DNA from: Maribacter forsetii DSM 18668
GTDB lineage: Bacteria; Bacteroidota; Bacteroidia; Flavobacteriales; Flavobacteriaceae
Direction of reading: 5' to 3'
Length of the DNA stretch: 64,000 nucleotides
NCBI RefSeq assembly: GCF_000744105.1
Contig: NZ_JQLH01000001.1
Coordinates: forward strand, 1,364,001-1,428,000
Position 1 is the stretch's first letter. Each line of letters opens with the position of its first letter. This document shows positions 24,363 through 33,112 of this stretch, piece by piece. The translations under genes and the position numbers were made by a program. Below the pieces are notes generated by a model. The model had not been told where the DNA came from, did no database searches, and worked only from the letters and a program-made list of their open reading frames with translations.

Positions 24363-25601
24363 TTATTTCACTTTTGCGGTTTCTTTAACAGCGAATAAAT
24401 CTTTTACATCTACTTGATTACGAATTAAATCTTCAAAAGTTTCTCTTTCGCGTATAAGAATTGCCTTCCCTTTATGCCAAAGAACTTCTGGTGGTCTAAA
24501 TCTTGAGTTGTAGTTACTTGCCATAGTAAAGCAATACGCACCTGCATTTTTAAAGCAAAGAATATCACCTTCGGTAATCTCGTTTATTCTTTTATTGCTG
24601 GCAAAAGTATCGGTCTCACAGATATACCCTACAACAGAATAATAACGTTCTCTGCCCTTTGGATTAGAAATGTTGTTTATTGTATGTGTAGCACCATAAA
24701 GCATTGGTCTAATTAAATGGTTGAAACCTGAATCTACACTTGCAAATACGGTTGATGTAGTTTGTTTTACCACATTTACTTTTGCAAGAAAAACACCTGC
24801 TTCACTCACTAAAAACTTACCCGGCTCAAAAGCCAATGTCAAATCTTTACCGTATTCTTTACAGAACTCATTAAAGCGTGTACTTAGTTTTTTTCCTAGT
24901 TCTTCAACATTGGTTTCAATATCACCTTCTTTATAAGGTACTTTGAAGCCACTACCGAAATCAATAAAATCAAGATTTTTGAAATTACGAGCAGTATCAA
25001 AAAGAATTTCAGAGGCATATAAGAATACGTCGATATCTAAAATGTCGCTACCTGTATGCATGTGAATACCGTTGATATTCATTTTTGTCAATTCTACAAT
25101 ACGAAGTAAATGAGGAATCTGATGAATACTGATTCCGAATTTAGAATCTATATGACCAACGGATATATTAGAATTTCCACCTGCCATTACATGCGGATTA
25201 ATACGTATACACACTGGAATATTTGGATGCTTACTACCAAATTGTTCTAATATAGATAGGTTGTCTATGTTAATGCGTACTCCTAATTTGGCGGCTTGCT
25301 CAATTTCTTCTAAAGAAACTCCGTTAGGGGTAAAAATGATTGATTCTGGTTTAAAACCAGCTAATAAACCTAGTTGAACTTCTTGTATAGAAACGGTATC
25401 CAAACCGCTACCAAGACTATTCATCAATCTTAAAATAGTAATATTAGAAAGTGCCTTGGCTGCATAGTTAAGTTTCAATTTTTTTACAGAACCAAAAGCT
25501 TTGGTCAATCTATTGAACTGTGAAACTATTTTTTCCGAGTCATAAACATAGACCGGATCACCATAGGTTTTTGCGATTTGCAATAAATCCTCATTTCTCA
25601 T
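24363..25601 (-). CDS. lysA: Diaminopimelate decarboxylase
   Basis: 412 residues, a fold-III PLP enzyme. The PLP lysine is K49 in LKLNYAAKALSN. Other motifs are GLDTVSIQEVQLGLLAGF, IFTPNGVSLEEIEQA, INPHV, HIDSKFGIS, GIHMHTGSDI, FIDFGSGFKVPY, EPGKFLVSEAG and CETDTFA, the last being the conserved substrate-binding Cys-Glu. It makes lysine from meso-diaminopimelate. Consensus -33 and -7 elements with a 20-base spacer lie directly upstream. Confidence 0.96.
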   Translation of the reverse strand: MRNEDLLQIAKTYGDPVYVYDSEKIVSQFNRLTKAFGSVKKLKLNYAAKALSNITILRLMNSLGSGLDTVSIQEVQLGLLAGFKPESIIFTPNGVSLEEIEQAAKLGVRINIDNLSILEQFGSKHPNIPVCIRINPHVMAGGNSNISVGHIDSKFGISIHQIPHLLRIVELTKMNINGIHMHTGSDILDIDVFLYASEILFDTARNFKNLDFIDFGSGFKVPYKEGDIETNVEELGKKLSTRFNEFCKEYGKDLTLAFEPGKFLVSEAGVFLAKVNVVKQTTSTVFASVDSGFNHLIRPMLYGATHTINNISNPKGRERYYSVVGYICETDTFASNKRINEITEGDILCFKNAGAYCFTMASNYNSRFRPPEVLWHKGKAILIRERETFEDLIRNQVDVKDLFAVKETAKVK

Positions 25602-25617
25602 GCTATCTATTTTTTAG

Positions 25618-25648
25618 CAAATTTACTTTTCTAAATGCGTATGTACAA
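25618..25648 (-). promoter_or_regulatory. Consensus promoter of lysA
   Basis: On the minus strand TTG (25648-25646), a 20-base spacer and TAAATTTG (25625-25618) match the consensus. The -7 box ends 16 bases before the ATG. Confidence 0.75.
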
Positions 25649-25717
25649 AAATAATAACATAAATACATTTAAAATAACAAATTGTGATATTTGAAACAAT
25701 CTACTATTTTATTTATT

Positions 25718-25748
25718 TTGGAGCTAAATAAACCTCTTTGTACTTTTA
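25718..25748 (+). promoter_or_regulatory. Promoter of the LON-domain gene, predicted leaderless
   Basis: TTG at 25718-25720, a 20-base spacer and TACTTTTA at 25741-25748. The -7 box ends four bases before the ATG, so the transcript probably begins at or next to the start codon. Confidence 0.6.
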
Positions 25749-25752
25749 GCAA

Positions 25753-26391
25753 ATGAGATTACCATTGTTTCCGTTACAGTCTATTTTTTTTCCTGGCGAA
25801 ACCGTGCCACTGCATGTTTTTGAAGATCGCTACAAACAATTAATTCAAGATTGTAGAAATGAAGCCATCACTTTTGGTATACCTGTTTTCATAAATAATA
25901 AGATGGAATATGGTGTTGAAGTACAATTGGTAGAAGTAGTAACAACCTATGAAAGCGGAGAAATGGATGTAGTCTGTGTAGCTAGACAGGTCTTTAAATT
26001 ACTTGCTTTTGATAATGTTATGGATGATAAACTTTACGCAGGTGGTATTGTAAAGTTGTTAGAGTACGATTATGAAGCATCAGAAGAAAAAAAACAGACT
26101 ATTATTAATGGTATAGAACAGTTATATGCTATTATGGATGTGCCATATACCAAACTCAATGTAAAAGAATTCAATAGTTTTACGCTAGCTCACAAAATAG
26201 GACTGTCTTTTGAGCAAGAGTATCAACTTTTACAGATTCCTACAGAAAATGACCGACTTAATTTTATAAGTCTGCATTTAACATCAACTATTACTGTTTT
26301 GTCTGAAGTGAATAGAACCAAGAAAACGATAGAGCTCAATGGTCATTTTAAGAATTTTGATCCTCTGGATTTTAAAGATTTAGAGATTTAA
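25753..26391 (+). CDS. LON peptidase N-terminal (substrate-binding) domain protein
   Basis: 212 residues with the free-standing LON substrate-binding domain and no ATPase or protease part. The start LPLFPLQSIFFPGETVPLHVFEDRYKQLIQDC is the family hallmark, followed by a beta-rich PUA-like half and a helical second half. It probably recognises unfolded or specific proteins, but the partner is unknown. The ATG is fixed by the conserved N-terminus, which makes the very short distance from the -7 box meaningful. It is divergent from lysA. Confidence 0.9.
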   Translation: MRLPLFPLQSIFFPGETVPLHVFEDRYKQLIQDCRNEAITFGIPVFINNKMEYGVEVQLVEVVTTYESGEMDVVCVARQVFKLLAFDNVMDDKLYAGGIVKLLEYDYEASEEKKQTIINGIEQLYAIMDVPYTKLNVKEFNSFTLAHKIGLSFEQEYQLLQIPTENDRLNFISLHLTSTITVLSEVNRTKKTIELNGHFKNFDPLDFKDLEI

Positions 26392-26509
26392 GTCAATTTT
26401 AGACTGAAAAAATGAATCGTATTCTTATAGTTTTGTGTTTTTATCTAGATAATTATACTAGTTATTCTAATTAATCATCAGTATTTTTAAATAATTACTT
26501 ACTGTTTCC

Positions 26510-26517
26510 TATTTTTG
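26510..26517 (+). promoter_or_regulatory. -7 promoter element of sucC
   Basis: TATTTTTG matches TAnnTTTG, 26 bases before the ATG; no TTG at the expected -33 distance. Confidence 0.5.
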
Positions 26518-26543
26518 CTTAACAAATAAAATTCACCATATAT

Positions 26544-27737
26544 ATGAACCTTCACGAATATCAAGGAAAAGAGATATTAGCAAGTTTTGGGGTGCGCATC
26601 CAAAGAGGAATTGTTGCCCAGAATGCAAAAGAGGCTGTTGAGGCTGCAAAGCAATTAACTGCTGAAACCGGAACGGGATGGCACGTTATTAAAGCGCAAG
26701 TACACGCAGGTGGTCGTGGTAAAGGTGGTGGTGTAAAATTAGCCAAAAACCTTAAAGAGGTAGAAGAGATAGCAAACCAGATTATTGGTATGAACTTAAT
26801 TACACCGCAAACTTCTGCGGAAGGTAAAAAAGTACACCAAGTATTGGTTGCCGAAGATGTATACTACCCAGGCGAAAGCGAAACTAGTGAATTCTATATG
26901 TCTGTTGTATTGAACAGAGCTACTGGTAAGAATATGATTATGTATTCTACAGAAGGTGGTATGGACATTGAAGAAGTTGCAGAAAGTACTCCGCATTTAA
27001 TCTTTACAGAAGAGATTGATCCAGCTACAGGTTTGTTAGGTTTTCAAGCAAGAAAGATTGCTTTTAACTTAGGTCTTTCAGGTACTGCGTTCAAAGAAAT
27101 GACAAAATTCGTTGCATCATTATATAAAGCATATGTAGAAAGTGATTCTAATATGTTTGAAATTAACCCTGTATTAAAAACATCCGATGATTTAATCATG
27201 GCTGTTGATGCTAAGGTTTCTATAGATGATAATGCACTATACCGTAGAAAGCAATATGCTGAAATGCGTGATCTTAGAGAAGAGAACGCTATTGAAGTTG
27301 AGGCAAGAGAAGTTGGACTTAACTATGTAGATCTTGATGGTAACGTTGGTTGTATGGTTAACGGTGCAGGTCTTGCTATGGCAACTATGGATTTAATTAA
27401 GATGGCAGGTGGTGAACCAGCTAACTTCTTAGATGTTGGTGGTACGGCAGATGCTAAAAGAGTTGAAGAGGCGTTTAGAATTATATTAAAAGATCCTAAC
27501 GTTAAGGCAATTCTAATCAACATATTCGGTGGTATCGTTCGATGTGATCGTGTTGCACAAGGTGTTGTTGATGCTTACAAGAATATGGGCGATTCAATGA
27601 AAGTGCCGATTATTGTAAGGTTACAAGGTACTAATGCTGAATTAGCAAAAGAGATTATTGACAATTCTGGACTTGCAGTACAATCTGCTGTACAGTTCCA
27701 AGAAGCTGCAGATAAAGTAAAAGAAGTATTGGCTTAA
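26544..27737 (+). CDS. sucC: Succinyl-CoA synthetase (ADP-forming), beta subunit
   Basis: 397 residues, close to E. coli SucC. The ATP-grasp domain shows NLHEYQGKEILASFGV, KAQVHAGGRGKGGGVKLAKN and MFEINPVLKTSDD (Mg-binding). The C-terminal CoA-ligase domain has LDGNVGCMVNGAGLAMATMD, GGEPANFLDVGGTA and NIFGGIVRCDRVAQGV. With SucD it interconverts succinyl-CoA and succinate in the TCA cycle. sucD is not adjacent, so the two subunits are encoded apart in this genome or outside the window. It is monocistronic with a strong terminator. Confidence 0.97.
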   Translation: MNLHEYQGKEILASFGVRIQRGIVAQNAKEAVEAAKQLTAETGTGWHVIKAQVHAGGRGKGGGVKLAKNLKEVEEIANQIIGMNLITPQTSAEGKKVHQVLVAEDVYYPGESETSEFYMSVVLNRATGKNMIMYSTEGGMDIEEVAESTPHLIFTEEIDPATGLLGFQARKIAFNLGLSGTAFKEMTKFVASLYKAYVESDSNMFEINPVLKTSDDLIMAVDAKVSIDDNALYRRKQYAEMRDLREENAIEVEAREVGLNYVDLDGNVGCMVNGAGLAMATMDLIKMAGGEPANFLDVGGTADAKRVEEAFRIILKDPNVKAILINIFGGIVRCDRVAQGVVDAYKNMGDSMKVPIIVRLQGTNAELAKEIIDNSGLAVQSAVQFQEAADKVKEVLA

Positions 27738-27763
27738 AACCAATTTACTTTTTATACATTTTA

Positions 27764-27795
27764 AAGACCACTCCAATTGGAGTGGTCTTTTTTTT
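27764..27795 (+). terminator. Intrinsic terminator of sucC
   Basis: AAAGACCACTCC pairs with GGAGTGGTCTTT around a 4-base loop (AATT), followed by eight T residues. Confidence 0.92.
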
Positions 27796-28093
27796 GTTTA
27801 CTATTAGAAAGTATGTATTTATTGTGTTGGTTATTTTAATTAATCGTAATCATAACTGGGATTAATCTATATTTTATGTTACCGAAATGAAATAATGGTT
27901 AAGACTGTTAAACTATGTTTTTTCTATGAATTGTATTTCTAAATTTGTGGTGTAATTGAAGAATTAGTATTAAAGAGATGTTAAAATGAGCTTAAATTGT
28001 AACATTCTTATTTTACAGTCGTCTTTTTAGTAATTCATCATCAATCAATTATTAATAATACTTCAGAAAAACTGAAGTAAAAAACAAAAAGTC
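27796..28093 (+). other. Spacer / possible long leader before the small exported protein
   Basis: AT-rich, with no open frame I would support. TAAATTTG at 27940-27947 is a perfect -7 element. If it is used, the downstream mRNA would have a leader of about 140 bases. No strong hairpin is seen in that stretch. Confidence 0.35.
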
Positions 28094-28429
28094 ATGAGAA
28101 AATTAAGTTTAGTAGTCGTAGCTGCAATGCTACTTGCAACAGGTAATGTTTTAGCGAACGATGTAAAAGGTGAAAACCCTTCTAAAAATCTTTCAACACA
28201 GATTTCAAAAATGTTAACGGAGAATAACTTCGCTGAAGAGCATAACGATATAACAGCCCAGGTTCGATTTACTTTGAATGCAGATGGGGAAATCGTGGTG
28301 CTATCCGTGAATTCTGAATTTGATAAAATGGAAAGTTTTGTCAAAGCCAAATTAAACTATAAAAAAGTTAATTTGACAGACGTAGAGGAAGGTAAAGTGT
28401 ATACCATTCCTGTACGAATAGAGGCTTAA
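28094..28429 (+). CDS. Small exported protein, TonB-C-like fold suspected
   Basis: 111 residues with a clear signal peptide (MRKLSLVVVAAMLLATGNVLA). The mature part reads NNFAEEHNDITAQVRFTLNADGEIVVLSVNSEFDKMESFVKAKL and then VYTIPVRIEA. The pattern of a strand with F-T-L-N-x-D-G-E-I-V followed by a helix and a P-V-R-I strand recalls small TonB C-terminal-like or periplasmic energy-transducer-like domains found alone in Bacteroidota. I do not know a function. It ends at a bidirectional terminator shared with the convergent DUF1456 gene. Confidence 0.8.
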   Translation: MRKLSLVVVAAMLLATGNVLANDVKGENPSKNLSTQISKMLTENNFAEEHNDITAQVRFTLNADGEIVVLSVNSEFDKMESFVKAKLNYKKVNLTDVEEGKVYTIPVRIEA

Positions 28430-28447
28430 TTGTTTAATTATGCCATT

Positions 28448-28485
28448 AAAAAATCTTAATACACAGAGGTGTATTAAGATTTTTT
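28448..28485. terminator. Bidirectional terminator overlapping the DUF1456 stop codon
   Basis: AAAAAATCTTAATACAC pairs with GTGTATTAAGATTTTTT around a short loop. The minus-strand gene ends at 28474, so its last codons are part of the stem. Confidence 0.85.
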
Positions 28486-28851
28486 CTTGTTTTTATACTT
28501 CACAGAACTAACGGCATTATCTACCTTGTTCATCTGCTTTGTTTTAAAGTCTTTTCTTTCCTTGTTTTTTTGAGCCGGTCTTTTGGTGCTGGTTGACATA
28601 GCCAATAGCACTTCTCCAGGTATTTTAGGGGCATCTTTTGTTCCGCGCAGATGAAGAACCAAGCCGTTCAAAAAGTTACGTAACACTTGATCACCGCATT
28701 CCATATAATTTGGGTGGTCTTCATTTCTAAAGAATGCACCTAATTCACTTTTAGAAATTTTAAAATCTACAAGCTGCAAAATATCAACGATTTGATCATC
28801 TCTGAATTTTAACGCTACTCTTAGTTTTTTAAATATATCATTATTTGTCAT
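28474..28851 (-). CDS. DUF1456 (YehS-like) family protein
   Basis: 125 residues. It shows the repeated DUF1456 unit: NDIFKKLRVALKFRDDQIVDILQL in the first copy and CGDQVLRNFLNGLVLHLRG in the second, plus SELGAFFRNEDHPNYMECGD between them. The C-terminal 35 residues are very basic (KKNKERKDFKTKQ...YKNKKKS), suggesting nucleic-acid contact, though the function is unknown. The ATG at 28851 is four bases after a TAAATTTG box, so the mRNA is predicted to be leaderless. Confidence 0.88.
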   Translation of the reverse strand: MTNNDIFKKLRVALKFRDDQIVDILQLVDFKISKSELGAFFRNEDHPNYMECGDQVLRNFLNGLVLHLRGTKDAPKIPGEVLLAMSTSTKRPAQKNKERKDFKTKQMNKVDNAVSSVKYKNKKKS

Positions 28852-28855
28852 ACCA

Positions 28856-28883
28856 CAAATTTAAGGACTGCAAGTTATTACAA
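28856..28883 (-). promoter_or_regulatory. Promoter of the DUF1456 gene, predicted leaderless
   Basis: On the minus strand TTG (28883-28881), a 17-base spacer and TAAATTTG (28863-28856), ending four bases before the ATG. Confidence 0.6.
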
Positions 28884-29186
28884 AAATATGACCTGTTGGT
28901 TACTACTCCTTGTTAATAGGTTAGACTTCTTAAAACTTTGTTCATTAAATAATTATTTTATAATAAAACTATCTAAAGAGCTTTGCTTCATGTTTTAAAG
29001 TTCTTTTAGGGTGGTGCTATCAATTAGTATTCTTCCATCTGTATAAAATAGGATTAAAAGTCAATTACATCGATTAAACATATTAGTGTTATAGGATAAA
29101 TATTACCTCATCTATAGGATTATACCACTGACCGATACATCTCGTCCATTGCCCGAAGAATCTGTTTTTAAGCTTTATCGCGCACG
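28884..29186. other. Non-coding spacer between divergent DUF1456 and CAP genes
   Basis: AT-rich spacer. I see no supported gene, strong hairpin or repeat. Confidence 0.5.
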
Positions 29187-29194
29187 TAACTTTG
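29187..29194 (+). promoter_or_regulatory. -7 promoter element of the CAP-domain gene
   Basis: TAACTTTG matches TAnnTTTG, 30 bases before the ATG at 29225. An in-frame TTG inside the box is rejected as a start. Confidence 0.5.
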
Positions 29195-29224
29195 TCATGT
29201 ACAACAATAACAAAGCACATACAG

Positions 29225-29719
29225 ATGAAGTTTTCAATTATATTTTTAGCGTTGATTTTAGTAGTAACAAGTTCATGTAGCAAAACCGATCTTAATGAAG
29301 ATGTAATGTTAGAAAGCACTTCAACGGCTTTGGTAGTATCAGATGTAAATATAGATATTGAATTGGAGATATTTGATTTGGTGAACGGTTATAGAGCTGA
29401 GAACGGTCTATCTGAATTATCATATAACAACCAGGCACAATCATATACGTTAGATCATAATCTTTATATGATTTCAAAAGATGAAATCAGCCATGACGAT
29501 TTTGCACAGAGATCATCTGAATTGTCTGTAGAGGTAAATGCAACAAGAGTTTCAGAGAACGTTGGTCGAAGTTTTTCAACTGCAGAGGGAGTGTTCAAAG
29601 CTTGGTTGGCAAGTGCAAGTCACCTTAAGAACATAGAAGGTGATTATACACAAACTGCAATATCGGTTTCAACATCAGAAGATGGTACATTATACTTTAC
29701 CCAAGTGTTCATCAAATAA
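29225..29719 (+). CDS. CAP/SCP-domain lipoprotein
   Basis: 164 residues. A lipoprotein signal (MKFSIIFLALILVVTSSC) is followed by a short linker and one bacterial CAP domain. The domain reads IFDLVNGYRAENGLSELSYNN, the usual first helix, then LYMISKDEISHDDFAQRSSE with the conserved His, RVSENVGRSFSTAEGVFKAW, ASASHLKNIEGDYTQTAISV with the second His, and YFTQVF. The fold often binds sterols or lipids in eukaryotes; bacterial members are exported and mostly uncharacterised. The ATG at 29225 gives a correct signal peptide. The gene is monocistronic with a downstream terminator. Confidence 0.9.
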   Translation: MKFSIIFLALILVVTSSCSKTDLNEDVMLESTSTALVVSDVNIDIELEIFDLVNGYRAENGLSELSYNNQAQSYTLDHNLYMISKDEISHDDFAQRSSELSVEVNATRVSENVGRSFSTAEGVFKAWLASASHLKNIEGDYTQTAISVSTSEDGTLYFTQVFIK

Positions 29720-29750
29720 AAGCTAGTTGGCATAAAGTAATTGTTATTTG

Positions 29751-29782
29751 AAAAATGACCTGTTTTACAGGTCATTTTTTTT
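29751..29782 (+). terminator. Intrinsic terminator of the CAP-domain gene
   Basis: AAAAATGACCTGT pairs with ACAGGTCATTTTT around a 3-base loop, followed by T residues. Confidence 0.9.
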
Positions 29783-30048
29783 ATTAAAATGTTAATTAGC
29801 AATGTTTTAAATGTAGCCTTGTTTATGCTTTGATTTATTTAAAAACATAGATTTTTTTGAATTTAACGTGTATAAAACACTTAAATATTTCTCTTTTATC
29901 AGCTTTTCAACATATTGTACCACTTAACGATTTATTCCATCACTTCGTCGATGAAAATTTGTTATTTATCGTAAAGTAAGATATAACTTATATGATGTGT
30001 ACTTTACAGACGTTATAATTGTAAGAAAAAACTTTCAATTTTAACAAT

Positions 30049-33000
30049 ATGAAGAGAAAATACATAAATAGTATTCTATTAATTTTAGTTTTTATTGTAT
30101 TCTTAATCGGAATACAATCTGCCTTTGGGCAACAACAATTTGCCAATGCGATTACTAGTGAAAATCAGGTCGACAATTCTGGTCGAGCAATTGATGGCGA
30201 TTTTTTATCAAGTGCCGTAGTAAAAGCAAATTCAGGCATAGCATTCGGTTTAGGTGCTTATTCTGGGCATATTGAATTAGAGTTCCCCAATCAAATTCCT
30301 GCAAATCAAACAAGTTATATTCGTTTAGATACCGAAGATGATTTATTACCCTATTTATTAGGTGGAAATTTAGGAGGTCTTCTTGCCGATGTTGCAGGAT
30401 TTGTTCTTCTTGGTAATCAAGAATTCTCTGTCGATGTCAAAAACAATAATACCTCTATACTTCAAGAAGATTCTGGAATAGCCAATTCTTTTATAACAAA
30501 TTCGATGAGGGTAGTAACCGATAAAAATGGTGATTACTTTATGGCGGTTTCGCCAAACGAGAATTATAATAGAATACGACTACAGAATAGAGTTGGCTCA
30601 TTAGTAGGTTTAGGTACCGAGAAAGAATTAAATGTATATGGTGCTTCAACTTCAGATGGCGCTAGTAATTGTTTAAATGCTGATTATACCTCTTTTGATG
30701 GTACTGGCATAACACTTGACTTATTGAATATTTCAGGTGCTGGTGTTACGAATCCTGAATTTGCAATAGATGATGATTTAAATACGTATTCCGAATTGGG
30801 TTTTGGTATTGTAAATGTGGCTGCGACAATGAGCCAAACAGCTTATTTCGATGGTGTTTCTGACGCTACAGACGTATTCTATGTTACTTTAGGGGTTGAT
30901 CCTTCTTTATTACAATTGGGGGTACTTGATAATATCCAGGTTTCTGCCGATGATGGTACTAGTACAGATGTTTTTACTGATAACTTGAGTAATCTTCTAA
31001 ATGTTGATTTATTAGGTTTGTTGACAGACGTAGGTACAGTAACGATTCCAATAGAAACAGGCACTTCAGTAGATAGAATTTCCATAGATTTAAGCTCTTT
31101 ATTAGGGGTTAATTTAGGTCAGAGTATAAGAATTTACGATGTATACAGTGCGCCAAGTATGCCTGAAATTGATGTAAATTCTCAAAATGTAGTTATCTGT
31201 GAAGGTTCATCAGCCTCATTAGTAGCAACTACTGCAAATCCTATTACAGAAGAGTTATTATGGTACGATGCTGAAACAGATGGAAACCTTTTGGCAGTGT
31301 TAGGTTCAGGAGAGAGTTTTGATACCGGCGTACTATCCACTTCAACAACCTATTATGTTGCTGCTCGGAAAATTGGTTGTATAAATGAATCGCCAAGAGA
31401 GTCGGTAACGGTTACTGTTAGTCCTATTCCCACGGCAGCTGATATAGAAGTGAACAATAATGGAATCTATTGTAGTTCTAATGATGTTGTTTTAGTGCCA
31501 ACCAGTGGTATTGACGGAACTTATGACTGGTTTTTTGATGTTAATGCGACAAATCAAATAACAGATAATTTGATTGATGGTGTTGTTGTTTACAACATAT
31601 CTGATTCAGGTACATTAACGATTAGTGGTTTAGATGAAGGTAGTTCTCCATATGATTATTTCGTAAGATTACGTACTGATGATGCAGATTGCACCAATGT
31701 TGATGGAGATTTAAAAGAGGTGAATGTTACAGTGGTTGATTCTAATTTTAATGTTGAAAGTTCTTTAGATACCGTTCTTAGTTTACAAGATGTTTTAGAT
31801 GTTAATAATACGAATGCTACTATTTCATTGGTAGGTTCGGTTTCTGGCGATGCTAATGAAGGTGATACAGTCACAATTAGTATTAATGATATGAATTTTA
31901 CCGGTAATCTAGATGCAAACCTAGAATACAATATTGACATACCTGGTTTAGACGTTCTGTCTGACGTAGATAATGCGGTAGAATTATTAATCAGTTCTGG
32001 TCTTTGTTCCGTTACAGATCAACTTCCAATTCCAATTCCTGAATTGCCGATAGAAGATATACTACAGGTGTTCTGCGCATCAGATAATCCTACGCTACTA
32101 GACTTGCAGTTAAATTTGGAAGACGGGGTTTTCTTTGACGCCTTAATTGGGGGTAATCTTTTGGGTGCTGATACCCCTTTAGTAGATGGTGGAGTCTATT
32201 TTACAGGCTTGTTGAATTTACCAATAGATGTTTTTGCCCGTGTTGCAATTTCGGTTCAAATTATTGATGTTGATGCGCCAACTGCATCAGATAGTGCTCA
32301 AACGTTTTGTGAGTCTACATCGCCGACTATTGGTGATTTGCAAGTAGATCAAAATGAAGTGGTTTTCTATGATAGTTTTGTTGGTGGTAATATATTGGAT
32401 CCTAATGATGCTCTTGTAGCTGGTGACTATTTTGTTTCTCGCATAGAAAATGGTTGTGAAAGCGAAGATAGATTGCAAATTACCGCATTTATAATCGATG
32501 ATGTTCCAGCTACTTTAATTGGGCAAACAGAAAACGCATGTGTAAGCACTGAATCTTATACTTATTTCACTGAAAGTAATCAAACTAATTATGAATGGAC
32601 AGTTGCTGGCGGTGTAATTACAGATGGCGGTACTGCTACAGATGATTATGTTACCGTAGTTTGGAACGAATTACAAAATACAAGTATTCAAGTTGCTTAT
32701 TTGAGTACAGATACTTGTAACCCTAATAAAGAACTACTTACAGAGATTGCAACAATGCGCTGTGGTGAGGTACTCGGAGCAGAATTTTGTCTAGAAGTTT
32801 ACAATGAATTTTCTCCAAACTCAGATGGATTTAATGACTTCTTCGAAGTAGAGTGTATCACTGACTATGGGAACACGGTACGTATTTACAACAGAAATGG
32901 AAATTTAGTTTTTGAAACCCAAGATTACCAGAATAACTGGGATGGAATTGCTAATGTAGGTGGAGTTCTTAATAAGGGTGATCATTTGCCTGCTGGCACC

Positions 33001-33069
33001 TATTATTATGCTATAAATATTCCAGAGTTAAATAGAGATTTAGTCGGTTGGTTACACCTAGCAAGATAA
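30049..33069 (+). CDS. T9SS type B cargo, adhesin-like protein with gliding-motility C-terminal domain
   Basis: 1006 residues. The signal peptide ends near SAFGQQQ. The N-terminal ~350 residues are a beta-rich region (GIAFGLGAYSGHIELEFPNQ and similar) found in large Flavobacterial surface proteins. An Ig-like domain follows at about 373-460 (EIDVNSQNVVICEGSSASLV ... STTYYVAARKIGC). Further beta modules lead to the last ~90 residues, the CHU_C/TIGR04131-type domain: EFSPNSDGFNDFFEVEC, VRIYNRNGNLVFE, NNWDG and GTYYYAI. That domain directs secretion by the type IX system. It heads a unit with a SprF-like protein 43 bases downstream, the order known for sprB-sprF, so the SprF-like protein likely serves this cargo. 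Confidence 0.9.
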   Translation: MKRKYINSILLILVFIVFLIGIQSAFGQQQFANAITSENQVDNSGRAIDGDFLSSAVVKANSGIAFGLGAYSGHIELEFPNQIPANQTSYIRLDTEDDLLPYLLGGNLGGLLADVAGFVLLGNQEFSVDVKNNNTSILQEDSGIANSFITNSMRVVTDKNGDYFMAVSPNENYNRIRLQNRVGSLVGLGTEKELNVYGASTSDGASNCLNADYTSFDGTGITLDLLNISGAGVTNPEFAIDDDLNTYSELGFGIVNVAATMSQTAYFDGVSDATDVFYVTLGVDPSLLQLGVLDNIQVSADDGTSTDVFTDNLSNLLNVDLLGLLTDVGTVTIPIETGTSVDRISIDLSSLLGVNLGQSIRIYDVYSAPSMPEIDVNSQNVVICEGSSASLVATTANPITEELLWYDAETDGNLLAVLGSGESFDTGVLSTSTTYYVAARKIGCINESPRESVTVTVSPIPTAADIEVNNNGIYCSSNDVVLVPTSGIDGTYDWFFDVNATNQITDNLIDGVVVYNISDSGTLTISGLDEGSSPYDYFVRLRTDDADCTNVDGDLKEVNVTVVDSNFNVESSLDTVLSLQDVLDVNNTNATISLVGSVSGDANEGDTVTISINDMNFTGNLDANLEYNIDIPGLDVLSDVDNAVELLISSGLCSVTDQLPIPIPELPIEDILQVFCASDNPTLLDLQLNLEDGVFFDALIGGNLLGADTPLVDGGVYFTGLLNLPIDVFARVAISVQIIDVDAPTASDSAQTFCESTSPTIGDLQVDQNEVVFYDSFVGGNILDPNDALVAGDYFVSRIENGCESEDRLQITAFIIDDVPATLIGQTENACVSTESYTYFTESNQTNYEWTVAGGVITDGGTATDDYVTVVWNELQNTSIQVAYLSTDTCNPNKELLTEIATMRCGEVLGAEFCLEVYNEFSPNSDGFNDFFEVECITDYGNTVRIYNRNGNLVFETQDYQNNWDGIANVGGVLNKGDHLPAGTYYYAINIPELNRDLVGWLHLAR

Positions 33070-33112
33070 AATCTAACTTTTAATTCATTCACATTCCCAA
33101 ATAATAATCAAT

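Noticed and set aside
29192..29224. TTG at 29192 as start of the CAP-domain gene
   Set aside because: It is within the -7 box and would bury the lipoprotein signal; the ATG at 29225 fits.
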